Source: Prevotella sp. (GTDB lineage: Bacteria > Bacteroidota > Bacteroidia > Bacteroidales > Muribaculaceae). From it: a stretch of DNA of 62,757 nt. Position numbers and translations under genes: made by a program. The stretch lies in contig JAMPBN010000005.1 of the NCBI GenBank assembly GCA_023666665.1, positions 1-62,757 on the forward strand, given 5' to 3'. The notes beneath the pieces are model-generated. The model had not been told where the DNA came from. It did not search any database and saw only the letters and a program-made list of their open reading frames with translations. Positions 1 through 7,850 of the stretch are shown here, piece by piece (positions within the stretch are counted from its first letter, which is position 1; each line of letters begins with the position of its first letter).

Positions 1-39
1 TAGTTAAAAATCAATATAATAACCGACAAAAATCAAATT

Positions 40-1707
40 TTGTCATCTACTAAAAACATTTCTTTATTTATTCTTTATTGCGGAGATACTGCGATTATAA
101 CATTGCCATTTTGGTTTATCAGGCGAAGATGGTGGCTGACGTTGATTCCTGTATGGGGATTAGCTGTCTTTTTGCTCGCTAACATACTGAATTTTCGTTT
201 TTGGGGAGATTTTCTTTCTTTCAATGCGGTTACTATGGCCGGCAATGTCGGCTCCTTATTAATTAACAGCATAGTCGGCCTGCTTAAATTCAGCGATGTT
301 ATATACCTGATTGTTCCTTCTGCTTATACCATATACTTGATTCTAAGCAGACGACATATCATCCCCGACAAGATTAACATACTATATCCGATACTATTCT
401 CCATTGGATTGTTTGTACTCGGACAAGCCGCCATAACCCGTTCATACATACGATGGAAAAATAACAGCAATATTCCTCATGGAACGTTTGTGCAAGAAGC
501 CAAACATCGTATGGAGTTCCTCATTAACCGTACAGGCTATCTTCAAATTAACGGATTAACGGCATATTTCATCAAAAACAGTGTTATGCTGGTCGACCAA
601 CTTTTTGGAACCAAAAAACTTAGCACTGATGAAAAAGAAGAAGTTGAGAATTTTATACAAAACTTTAACCATTACGAGTTAGCCGACAGCTTCTCTTTCA
701 ATAGAGCAAAGAATCTGGTTATCATTGTTGTGGAATCATTGAATGCCAACGTCATAAATCTAAAAGTAAACGGATTGGAAATAACACCGACTATGAATTC
801 GCTTCTAGATTCTGTAGGAACAATAAGTACGCTGAATATGTTGGCGCAGGTTAAGGACGGCGGCAGTAGTGACGGCCAAATGATTATAAACACAGGCTTG
901 CTCCCACTAAAAGATGGGGCAGCAGCAATGCGCTATGGCTCCAAGAATGCATATCCTTCTATTATCAAGGAGTTTAATGCGCCTTATAGCTTAGCCGTGT
1001 TCGGCGATGATGGCGCAGTTTGGAATCAAGTGGGAGCATTTGAATCGTATGGATTCAATGAAATTCTATGTTCCAGAGATTTCATTTCTTCTATGAAAGA
1101 ACGCGGCCACGACGGCGCAATGTTCGACCTGGCATTGGAAAAATTACGTAATTACAAGGGGCAGTTTGTATTGGAGTGTATAACCAATTCTATGCATGTT
1201 CCATTTGAGGACCAATGTGTAGAGGTTCCTGAAGAACTTTCTAAAGCTTCAGTTAATGACACAGAAAAAAACTATTATGCCGTTACCCGCTATTTTGACT
1301 ATGAATTAGGTAAATTCCTGAATGAACTGTATAAAATATCTCCAAAAGAGAATACTGTGGTGGTAATTACGTCCGACCATTGTCAAGGGCTTGCCGCCGG
1401 TAGTAATCTCTCGCAGAAAGAAGATACGAATATTCCAATAGTGTTTATGGCCATAAATACCGGAAAGACAACAAAAATCAACCGTATTTCCGGTCAGGTA
1501 AACATTTACCCAACCTTGCTTGAAATTATGGGAATAACCAATGCGGAATTTGGCTATCGCGGACTTGCCAAGTCATTATTAAATCAGGATGTAAATGGTG
1601 CGGTCGACATCTTAGGAGGTTCTCATGGAAATCCATCTTCAGAGTCTTTCAAAGAAATGGATATATCTGACAATATCTTAAAGTCAGACTATTTTATTCT
1701 TCGATGA
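40..1707 (+). CDS. LTA synthase-like sulfatase-family membrane transferase
   Basis: The 555-residue reading frame has several hydrophobic segments in about residues 18-135 and then a long extracytoplasmic domain of the alkaline phosphatase/sulfatase fold from about residue 225. Visible motifs are VVESLN (metal ligand Glu), GGSSDGQ (the likely nucleophile loop) and VVITSDHCQG near residue 445 (metal-binding Asp-His). In this family such proteins usually move phosphoglycerol or phosphoethanolamine groups onto envelope glycans or lipids; the substrate here cannot be read from sequence. A TAG lies in frame at 1-3 and no ATG occurs before residue 66, so the TTG at 40 is the best start but is uncertain. 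The 3' end overlaps the convergent msrAB by 14 bases. Base composition is visibly more AT-rich than in most neighbours, which could mean later acquisition. Confidence 0.75.
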   Translation: MSSTKNISLFILYCGDTAIITLPFWFIRRRWWLTLIPVWGLAVFLLANILNFRFWGDFLSFNAVTMAGNVGSLLINSIVGLLKFSDVIYLIVPSAYTIYLILSRRHIIPDKINILYPILFSIGLFVLGQAAITRSYIRWKNNSNIPHGTFVQEAKHRMEFLINRTGYLQINGLTAYFIKNSVMLVDQLFGTKKLSTDEKEEVENFIQNFNHYELADSFSFNRAKNLVIIVVESLNANVINLKVNGLEITPTMNSLLDSVGTISTLNMLAQVKDGGSSDGQMIINTGLLPLKDGAAAMRYGSKNAYPSIIKEFNAPYSLAVFGDDGAVWNQVGAFESYGFNEILCSRDFISSMKERGHDGAMFDLALEKLRNYKGQFVLECITNSMHVPFEDQCVEVPEELSKASVNDTEKNYYAVTRYFDYELGKFLNELYKISPKENTVVVITSDHCQGLAAGSNLSQKEDTNIPIVFMAINTGKTTKINRISGQVNIYPTLLEIMGITNAEFGYRGLAKSLLNQDVNGAVDILGGSHGNPSSESFKEMDISDNILKSDYFILR

Positions 1708-2638
1708 GGGGGAGGTAGGCTCCGTAGCCCTCTTTTTCCATATCGGCCTTGGGGATAAACCTCAGGGCTGCTGAGTTTATGCAGTAGCGCAGACCTCCCT
1801 CGGAAATGGGGCCGTCGGGGAAGACGTGGCCGAGATGTGCGCCGGACTTTGCCGAACGCACCTCCGTGCGAGTGCGGCCGTATGAATAGTCGGGAAGTTC
1901 GGTGAGCAGCTCCCGGCTGATTGGCTTGGAAAATGCCGGCCAGCCGCAGCCGGAATTATACTTGCGCGACGATGCGAACAGCGGGGTGCCGTCGATAATG
2001 TCGACGTAGATGCCGGGGCGAAATTCGTTGTCATATTCGTTGACAAACGGTTTCTCGGTAGCGCCGTTTTGCGTTACCTCCCACTGCAGGGGCGTGAGGC
2101 GCTGGCGCAGCTCTGCCTGATTGCGGGGCTCTTTGGGCTTCATTGCCTTGGCCTCTTTAAACAGCGCGGGATTCACGTGGCAATACCCGCCGGGATTTTT
2201 CCGGAGGTAATCCTGATGATATTCTTCGGCGGGATAGAAATTGCGCAGAGGAGCAAACTCTATGGCAAGTGGCTGCTTGTGTCGCCTCTGAAGCGTGGCG
2301 AGCTGTGCATCAATTACTTCGGCGTCTTTCGGGTCGGAATAATAAATGCCGGTGCGATATTGTGAGCCGATGTCGTTGCCCTGACGGTTAATGGACAGCG
2401 GGTCAACGCTCTTGAAATAGAGCTGAAGCAAATCGGTGAGACTCACGATCGTATCGTCATAGTCCACCTTGACGGTCTCTGCCGCGCCGGTTCTGCCGGT
2501 ACACACCATTTCATATGTCGGGTCGGGGATTATGCTGTTAGCATAACCCGCAACTGCGTGTTCCACACCCGGCACCAGCGACATCAGATGAGCTGTGCCC
2601 CAAAAGCAACCTCCGGCTAAATAAATTGTCTTAATCAT
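1694..2638 (-). CDS. msrAB: bifunctional peptide methionine sulfoxide reductase MsrA/MsrB
   Basis: This 314-residue fusion repairs oxidised methionine in proteins. The N-terminal MsrA domain (S-sulfoxide) carries GCFWG with the catalytic Cys at residue 11. The C-terminal MsrB domain (R-sulfoxide) carries SGCGWPAF and RYCINSAALRF, with the catalytic Cys near residue 286. No signal peptide is visible, so it probably acts in the cytoplasm. The MsrA motif begins only nine residues from the ATG, which fixes the start. A TAACTTTG box on the minus strand ends only four bases before the ATG, so the mRNA is probably leaderless or nearly so. The gene stands alone, divergent from the AAA ATPase, and its stop overlaps the convergent sulfatase gene. 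Confidence 0.95.
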   Translation of the reverse strand: MIKTIYLAGGCFWGTAHLMSLVPGVEHAVAGYANSIIPDPTYEMVCTGRTGAAETVKVDYDDTIVSLTDLLQLYFKSVDPLSINRQGNDIGSQYRTGIYYSDPKDAEVIDAQLATLQRRHKQPLAIEFAPLRNFYPAEEYHQDYLRKNPGGYCHVNPALFKEAKAMKPKEPRNQAELRQRLTPLQWEVTQNGATEKPFVNEYDNEFRPGIYVDIIDGTPLFASSRKYNSGCGWPAFSKPISRELLTELPDYSYGRTRTEVRSAKSGAHLGHVFPDGPISEGGLRYCINSAALRFIPKADMEKEGYGAYLPLIEE

Positions 2639-2642
2639 AGAG

Positions 2643-2673
2643 CAAAGTTACAAAAAAAACTTGGAAAATCAAA
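2643..2673 (-). promoter_or_regulatory. Bacteroidetes promoter of msrAB
   Basis: On the minus strand a TTTG (plus-strand CAAA, 2670-2673) is followed after 19 bases by TAACTTTG (plus strand 2643-2650), matching the Bacteroidetes -33/-7 consensus. The predicted transcript start falls at or next to the msrAB ATG. It overlaps the divergent promoter of the AAA ATPase gene. Confidence 0.75.
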
Positions 2674-2692
2674 CATAAATTCCGTATCTTTG
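2660..2692 (+). promoter_or_regulatory. Bacteroidetes promoter of the AAA ATPase gene
   Basis: TTG at 2661-2663 and TATCTTTG at 2685-2692 are 21 bases apart. The ATG at 2728 would have a leader of about 30 bases. The element overlaps the divergent msrAB promoter, so the two probably cannot be occupied at the same time. Confidence 0.7.
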
Positions 2693-2727
2693 CAATTATA
2701 AAATCCAATTTTATAATTGTTAAAGCT

Positions 2728-3879
2728 ATGATACATAGAAATATAGAGGCAAAATTGAGGCAATTGAGCGAGAAATTTCCGATTGTAACGGTTACCGGGC
2801 CGCGTCAGTCGGGCAAGTCAACCCTGCTTAAAAACCTATATCCGGACTACCGATACGTATCGTTGGAAAATCCGGATATGCGTAGATTTGCCTCCGAGGA
2901 CCCAAACGGATTTATCAAAACATATAACTCACATGTGATAATCGACGAAGCCGAAAGAGTGCCGGACTTGTTTTCATATTTACAGACTCACGTTGACAAC
3001 GTCAACGAGTCGGGAATGTATCTTTTGGCCGGTTCGCGCAATTTCCACCTTATGGCTGCCATAGACCAGTCACTTGCCGGAAGAACAGCCGTCTTGAAAC
3101 TGCTGCCGTTTTCTCGCCGCGAACTCCATGAAGCTGATTTATTGCCCAAGGAGATAAACGAACAGATTTTCAAAGGATTTTATCCTCGAATATATGATAA
3201 AAACATTGCCCCAACAGATTACTACCCGGCCTACATATCAACCTACGTTGAGCGTGATGTCCGCGTGATTCTCAACATTGGAGATCTGAGCCGCTTCACT
3301 CGGTTTGTCCGGTTGTGTGCAGGCCGAATCGGTCAACTGCTCAATAAGGCAAATCTCGCTACTGAGACCGGAGTCACAATTCCAACCATTGAAAGTTGGC
3401 TCTCGGTACTCGAAGCAAGCTACATAATTTATCGCCTGGAACCAAATTTCAATAACTATAATAAGCGAATTGTTAAAACTCCGAAATTATTTTTCTACGA
3501 TACCGGCCTCGCATGCAATCTTTTGGGCATAAGCTCTCCGCAGCAGTTGGACTCACACTTCCTTCGCGGCGCGCTATTTGAAAATATGGTGGTCAATCAA
3601 TTCCTTAAAGATAATCTGAATAGAGGCGTAACGCCCGATTTGACTTTTTGGCGCGACAGTACCGGTCTTGAAGTTGACTTAATTGAAACAAAGGGGCTGG
3701 AACAATATGCATATGAAATTAAATCGGGAAGCACGTTTAATCAGTCGTTTTTTGATGGCCTCAATAAATGGGGCGTTTTATCGGCAACTCCTGAAAATCG
3801 CCGAAGCGTAATATATACCGGCGACGAAACTCTTTCAACCTCCTTGGGCTCCGTCCTCTCATTCAATTCCCTATGCTAA
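2728..3879 (+). CDS. AAA ATPase with DUF4143 domain
   Basis: The 383-residue protein has an N-terminal ATPase domain with Walker A GPRQSGKST (about residues 24-32) and Walker B HVIIDEAERVPD (about 70-81), followed by a C-terminal DUF4143 domain with FYDTGLAC, LRGALFENMVV and the nuclease-like FWRDSTGLEVDLIE. This is the common AAA_14/DUF4143 family, which is frequent in Bacteroidetes and archaea, often patchily distributed, and without an established function. Codon use is more AT-rich than in the downstream TonB receptor gene, and a 33-codon GC-rich reading-frame fragment starts in its last codons, so it may be an inserted gene. It has its own promoter and no operon partners. Confidence 0.85.
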   Translation: MIHRNIEAKLRQLSEKFPIVTVTGPRQSGKSTLLKNLYPDYRYVSLENPDMRRFASEDPNGFIKTYNSHVIIDEAERVPDLFSYLQTHVDNVNESGMYLLAGSRNFHLMAAIDQSLAGRTAVLKLLPFSRRELHEADLLPKEINEQIFKGFYPRIYDKNIAPTDYYPAYISTYVERDVRVILNIGDLSRFTRFVRLCAGRIGQLLNKANLATETGVTIPTIESWLSVLEASYIIYRLEPNFNNYNKRIVKTPKLFFYDTGLACNLLGISSPQQLDSHFLRGALFENMVVNQFLKDNLNRGVTPDLTFWRDSTGLEVDLIETKGLEQYAYEIKSGSTFNQSFFDGLNKWGVLSATPENRRSVIYTGDETLSTSLGSVLSFNSLC

Positions 3880-3974
3880 CCCGGCCCCGATTTGTGTCCG
3901 CCGACAACTTCATAGTCATCACCTCCGCCCAAACCTCCACCCAAAACATCTACAACCTCATCCCCCTGAACTAA
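3873..3974 (+). pseudogene. short reading-frame fragment, possible 3' remnant
   Basis: An ATG at 3873, in another frame from the AAA gene, opens a 33-codon frame ending with TAA at 3972-3974. Its codons (AAC, TTC, ATC, ACC, CTC) resemble the GC-rich coding style of the neighbours rather than the AAA gene, and the predicted tail FIVITSAQTSTQNIYNLIPL reads like a protein C terminus. It may be the end of a gene cut by arrival of the AAA gene. It could also be chance, and no family is recognised. Confidence 0.3.
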
Positions 3975-3986
3975 TCAGAGAGGCAT

Positions 3987-4018
3987 AGTGGCGGAGTGGC
4001 GGAGTGGCAAAGTGGGCC
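3987..4018 (+). repeat. degenerate octamer array
   Basis: Four 8-base units in a row are variants of AGTGGCGG: two exact copies, then AGTGGCAA and AGTGGGCC. They lie between the AAA gene fragment and the hairpins at 4031-4101. They resemble the heptamer arrays elsewhere in the window but with a period of 8. Confidence 0.6.
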
Positions 4019-4030
4019 GCCGATATGGAG

Positions 4031-4101
4031 GGCGGGGTTTTAAGCCCGCCACACTTCGCGACAAAACTTTGCGACCCCATGAGGGCGGCTTATACCCGCC
4101 C
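4031..4101. terminator. two GC-rich hairpins between convergent genes
   Basis: GGCGGG (4031-4036) pairs with CCCGCC (4045-4050), and GGGCGG (4083-4088) pairs with CCGCCC (4096-4101). They separate the AAA ATPase gene from the convergent TonB receptor gene and may stop transcription in both directions. No clear T-run follows, so ordinary intrinsic termination is uncertain. Confidence 0.45.
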
Positions 4102-4110
4102 ATCCATGTC

Positions 4111-6519
4111 TCAGAAGTCGATGGTGAGGCGGAGGTTGAACTGGCGGCGGGTCAGGTAGTTGGGTACGGCGTACTGGATGTCGTTGATGTCGGTGACCCA
4201 GTAGTAGGAGCTGACGTTGGAGATGTCGAGGAGGTTGAAGCAGTCCAGGCCGAGCCAAATGCTCTTGAAGTGACCCCAGAAGCCGGAGCGTTTGGCCTCG
4301 CCGTCCTTGGGCGGCGAGAGTAGGGCGTAGCTCAGGCCGATGTCCACGCGCTTATATGCGGGCGTTCGGAAGTAACCCTTGTCGCGGGTTGAGCGGGGCG
4401 GGGTAATGGGGAGGCCGTCGGAGAAGATGCCGCGCAGCGAGAATTTCAGCTTCGGGAACTTGGGGAAATAGTCGGTGAAGTAGAGAGCTACGGAGTAGCG
4501 CTGGTCGGTGGGGCGGGGTACTTTCACGCCGTTGAGCGTCTCTTGCGTCTTCATCAGCGAGAATGAGATCCACGAGTCGGAGCCCGGCACGAACTGCCCG
4601 AATAGCTTCAGGTCGAGCCCCATGGCGTAGCCGTTGCCGCCGTTTACGCCCGCATAGTTCAGTTTCAAATTGTCGATTTCGTAGGGTATCAGTCGCCCTA
4701 GAGCCTTATAGTAAGCCTCGGCCGAGAGCTTGAATGGGCGGTTGAGCGAGCGGAAAGAGTAGTCCGTACCCAATATGAACTGCAGCGAGCGCTGCGACTT
4801 GATGCCCTTGTTGAGCTGAATTATGAGGTTGCCGTCAGCGTCCTCAACCGGCTGGCGATATTCCTTGTAGAAGGGCGACTGGTAGTAGAGACCGGTTGCG
4901 AAGCGGAATGCCCAACTGTTGTTTTGCTCGGGAACGAATCCCACCGAAGCTCGGGGAGAGAGGAGAAACTCGCGGTTGAAGCTCCAATAGCTTGCGCGCA
5001 GGCCGTAATTGATTGTCCAATAACCCAGCGAGGATTGCAGCCGCCAGGAGTCCTGGGCAAATAGCGCCAGGCGCGAGGATGCGAGGTCGTGGTGCGATGA
5101 CTGATTGTAGACCACCCTCACGGCATCCGGGTCGTAGGGCAGGGAGTAGCCCGAGGAGTCGCGGAGTTCCCACTCGGAGGCTCGGTCGCGGATTTTTTCG
5201 ATGTTGTAGGAGAGTCCGTAGCTCAGGTTATGGTCCTTGATTGACGTGTTGCCGCGCAGCGATAGGGTGAACACTGAGCCGCGCAGGCGGTTGCGGGCGT
5301 GCTCCTTGTATTTGCCTACGCCGAGTTCGCCGCCCACCGTGCCGGTGCCGGCCTGGTCGAGCCAGTATTCGCCGCTGATGTCGTAGCTAACGAGCTCGTT
5401 GGTATGGTAGCCTGAGGCGAGCAGTGTGAAGTCGCTTGAGCGGGAGGGACGGAAGTTTACCATCGCGGCACCGAAGTAGGTTTCAAAGCGGTCTTTTTCC
5501 TGGCCGTCGAAATACACGGTGAATTGCTTCGCGTCGGTCGAGGTGCCGAAGTTGGTTTCGCGGGTTTGAGGCTGAAACTTATAGTTGTTGATTGCAATGT
5601 TGCCGAGAAACGACACTTTCCACTTTTGATTGAAGCGGAAGTTGATGTTGGTCTGATAGTCGAAATAGTTCGGGTCGTATTCGCCTCGGGTTTCGAGTTT
5701 GCTCAACAGGGTGTTGTTGCGCTTGTAGCGGAGGCCGTGGAGTTGGGAGAAGCGTTTGGTTCCTTGGCCGATTGCTATGGATGCGCCCTGAAAGGATGCG
5801 GCCACTTGCCCCTCGAACGCTTCGGGCTGACGGTATGTGATGTCGAGCACGGAGCTCATTCGGTCGCCATATTCTGCCGAGAAGCCGCCGGTTGAGAAGT
5901 TGACCTCCTTGACCATTGCGGGATTGATTACGGAGAGACCCTCCTGCTGGCCGGAGCTGATGAGCTGCGGGCGGTAGATTTCAACTCCGTTGATGTAGAC
6001 GGAATTTTCATCGTAGGAACCGCCGCGCACGGAATATTGCGATGACAGCTCGTTCGACGAGTGCACGCCGGCCATCGTGGTGAGCAGCGACTCCACGGTG
6101 CCGCCGCTGGCATCGGCGGCGAGCTTGTAAGTGTTGAGATCGATTTTTTGGATGCCATCGGTTTGCTTGCGAAATTCCGTAATCTCAACCTCGTTGAGTT
6201 CGGTTGAGGGGAGCATCTTTACGTTGAGAGTAACACTTCCTTGCGAGTTGATGAGTTTGCGGATTACGTCGTGGTAGCCGATGCAGTGAAACGTCACGGC
6301 AATGGTGTCGGCTTCCGGGGCGGATAGGGTATAGAGGCCATCAAGGTCGGTGAACGTGCCGATTGCAGTGCCCTTGATTGCTACCGAAACGAACTCGAGC
6401 GGCTCGTTGGCATCGCCGTCGCCATGCGAAACCTTGCCCCGGATGGTCACTGCGGCCATGGAGGGTAGGGCGCATAGCAGCGTAAATATGGTGATAATAA
6501 ATGATATGCGGAGTTTCAT
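4111..6519 (-). CDS. TonB-dependent receptor with carboxypeptidase-like domain
   Basis: The 802-residue protein starts with a signal peptide (about residues 1-22, ending PSMA). A carboxypeptidase-regulatory-like beta-sandwich follows (about 23-105, with GTFTDLDGLYTL), then a plug domain (about 115-235, with SVRGGSYDENSVYINGVE) and a 22-strand outer-membrane barrel ending in LRLTIDF with a terminal Phe. It should import a large or scarce substrate driven by TonB. It is much shorter than SusC proteins and has no SusD partner, so it is not a classical glycan-uptake pair. Its cargo is unknown. It stands alone behind a long AT-rich upstream region in which no well-spaced -33/-7 pair was found. Confidence 0.9.
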   Translation of the reverse strand: MKLRISFIITIFTLLCALPSMAAVTIRGKVSHGDGDANEPLEFVSVAIKGTAIGTFTDLDGLYTLSAPEADTIAVTFHCIGYHDVIRKLINSQGSVTLNVKMLPSTELNEVEITEFRKQTDGIQKIDLNTYKLAADASGGTVESLLTTMAGVHSSNELSSQYSVRGGSYDENSVYINGVEIYRPQLISSGQQEGLSVINPAMVKEVNFSTGGFSAEYGDRMSSVLDITYRQPEAFEGQVAASFQGASIAIGQGTKRFSQLHGLRYKRNNTLLSKLETRGEYDPNYFDYQTNINFRFNQKWKVSFLGNIAINNYKFQPQTRETNFGTSTDAKQFTVYFDGQEKDRFETYFGAAMVNFRPSRSSDFTLLASGYHTNELVSYDISGEYWLDQAGTGTVGGELGVGKYKEHARNRLRGSVFTLSLRGNTSIKDHNLSYGLSYNIEKIRDRASEWELRDSSGYSLPYDPDAVRVVYNQSSHHDLASSRLALFAQDSWRLQSSLGYWTINYGLRASYWSFNREFLLSPRASVGFVPEQNNSWAFRFATGLYYQSPFYKEYRQPVEDADGNLIIQLNKGIKSQRSLQFILGTDYSFRSLNRPFKLSAEAYYKALGRLIPYEIDNLKLNYAGVNGGNGYAMGLDLKLFGQFVPGSDSWISFSLMKTQETLNGVKVPRPTDQRYSVALYFTDYFPKFPKLKFSLRGIFSDGLPITPPRSTRDKGYFRTPAYKRVDIGLSYALLSPPKDGEAKRSGFWGHFKSIWLGLDCFNLLDISNVSSYYWVTDINDIQYAVPNYLTRRQFNLRLTIDF

Positions 6520-7192
6520 CTAATATATAACGAAAAATCGGGTCAAATCGTATCAATGTTTGAACAAAAGTTAAATATTTAATTCTCAGAGGCTCAAAAG
6601 AGGTGAAAAATGAACTTAATGTTTCTGTAAATCGTTGAACAATAAATGGGTTACAAAACCATTAGCGCACATTTACAAAAACAATAAAATTTGACCAAAT
6701 AGAATCGGCGAAAATAGAACTGTTTCTGTTTGCAAACACAAACCGAAATATTTAAAACGAAAACCGCTGATTTCCTATTTGAAAATTTTAGAATTGTTAA
6801 ACTGAATTATGGGTTTGAAAATGCAAAGTTTGCAAAATCGTTTCTAATATTGCAAATGTAATTTCTCAAACCAAGATGAAAAATTAAGATGCGTAAATCG
6901 GAAGAGTTTACAGCTCGAAATAATTCTCAAAAATAAAATAAGGGGAATTGGATAGATTTAACATATGATGCAATGCACAATAACCCAATAGAATACCGCT
7001 ATATATTAAAGTTTTGGATTAAAACAAATACAAATTGAGGGCAAATGTACCTAATTCGCGTTTATTTCTTGTGTATAAGCATTGGAACACCAAACAAATA
7101 CCTCATTAAATATAAAGCTTTAGTTGTATAATTTACGTTAGTGAACTCCTATGTATATTCCTCCGAATGGTGCCTGTTTACGAATGTAAGTT
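6520..7192. other. long AT-rich intergenic spacer with palindromes
   Basis: No convincing gene is seen between the TonB receptor and the HTH regulator. The stretch is strongly AT-rich. It contains the perfect palindromes TGTTTGCAAACA (6727-6738) and GCAAAGTTTGC (6823-6833), and CAAATGTA words at 6853-6860 and 7042-7049 that recur twice more in the regulator's promoter. CAAATGTA read on the minus strand is also a TAnnTTTG box, so 6853-6860 could be a weak promoter of the TonB receptor gene. A small RNA cannot be excluded. Confidence 0.5.
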
Positions 7193-7291
7193 CAAATGTA
7201 AACGAAAAGCCGTTTACGTTTTACAAAAATAAATTTGGTAGTTTAAATTTTTATGTTTAACTTTGCAACGTAAAAATTACCAAATGTAAAC
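7193..7291 (+). promoter_or_regulatory. promoter and candidate operators of the HTH gene
   Basis: TTTG at 7234-7237 and TAACTTTG at 7258-7265, 20 bases apart, form a near-consensus promoter. An imperfect inverted repeat, AAATGTAAACG (7194-7204) with CGTTTACGTTT (7211-7221), lies just upstream. The 11-base word CAAATGTAAAC occurs at 7193-7203 and again at 7281-7291, three bases before the ATG. This arrangement suits autoregulation by the encoded HTH protein (inference). Confidence 0.6.
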
Positions 7292-7294
7292 AGT

Positions 7295-7819
7295 ATGGAT
7301 ATTGTAAATCGCCTAATTTCCTTTATGGAATCGCATGGAATCGGCTCCACACAGTTCGCCGATTCATGTGGCATACCCCGACCCACCCTCTCGCAGATTC
7401 TGAGTGGAAGAAACAAAAAAATCTCGGACGCGGTGATTGCAAAAATCCACAACGCCTACCCTCAGCTCAGCGTGCTGTGGTTGCTTTTTGGCGAAGGTCA
7501 GATGGAAACCGGCGGACGTATTTCCGCTGCGGAGTCCCAAATTCCAGCTTCAGGAGTGTTCCCGGGGCAGCCTGCAGCATCATATCGCCCACAGCAGGCC
7601 GAAACTATGGAGCCTGATGAGGGGCTTTTCGGGCTCGGAAACTCGAGTGAGCCGCTGATTTTTGACGATGATGAACCTATGCACGAGGTTTCGGGAGATG
7701 TAAGGCTGAAAAAGGATGACTCTCCAACCGTTACAATCCCCGCCGACGGCTCAAAATCCATCGTAAACATCATGGTTTTCTACTCCGACAACTCCTTCCA
7801 AAGCTTCATTCCCCGCTAA
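7295..7819 (+). CDS. XRE-type helix-turn-helix regulator
   Basis: The 174-residue protein has an N-terminal lambda-repressor-like HTH (about residues 1-68, with STQFADSCGIPRPTLSQIL as the helix-turn-helix and LSVLWLLFGEG closing the domain). A low-complexity linker follows, then a short conserved-looking tail (VNIMVFYSDNSFQSFIPR). Proteins of this build are common single regulators in Bacteroidales; their targets are generally unknown. No peptidase domain (LexA type) is present. The ATG is fixed by the start of the HTH fold and sits about 25 bases from the predicted transcript start. The stop codon lies within a heptamer array shared with the convergent EEP gene. Its candidate operators suggest that it controls itself and perhaps the TonB receptor. 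Confidence 0.85.
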   Translation: MDIVNRLISFMESHGIGSTQFADSCGIPRPTLSQILSGRNKKISDAVIAKIHNAYPQLSVLWLLFGEGQMETGGRISAAESQIPASGVFPGQPAASYRPQQAETMEPDEGLFGLGNSSEPLIFDDDEPMHEVSGDVRLKKDDSPTVTIPADGSKSIVNIMVFYSDNSFQSFIPR

Positions 7820-7850
7820 TACCCAACGCCTAAAGCCCAAAGCCTAATCC
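7816..7850. repeat. heptamer array, CYAANNC family
   Basis: Five 7-base units fit C[CT]AANNC (for example CTAATAC, CCAACGC). The array spans the whole 24-base gap between two convergent genes. The HTH stop (TAA, 7817-7819) lies in the first unit and the EEP stop (CTA, 7844-7846) in the last. Confidence 0.8.

Noticed and set aside
3988-4323. Plus-strand frame of 111 codons over the TonB receptor 3' end
   Set aside because: It starts in the octamer repeat and hairpins and continues antisense to the receptor gene; the sequence is low-complexity Val/Glu/Gly.
4111-6519. SusC of a polysaccharide utilisation locus
   Set aside because: The protein is about 200 residues too short, and no SusD, glycoside hydrolase or hybrid regulator lies nearby.
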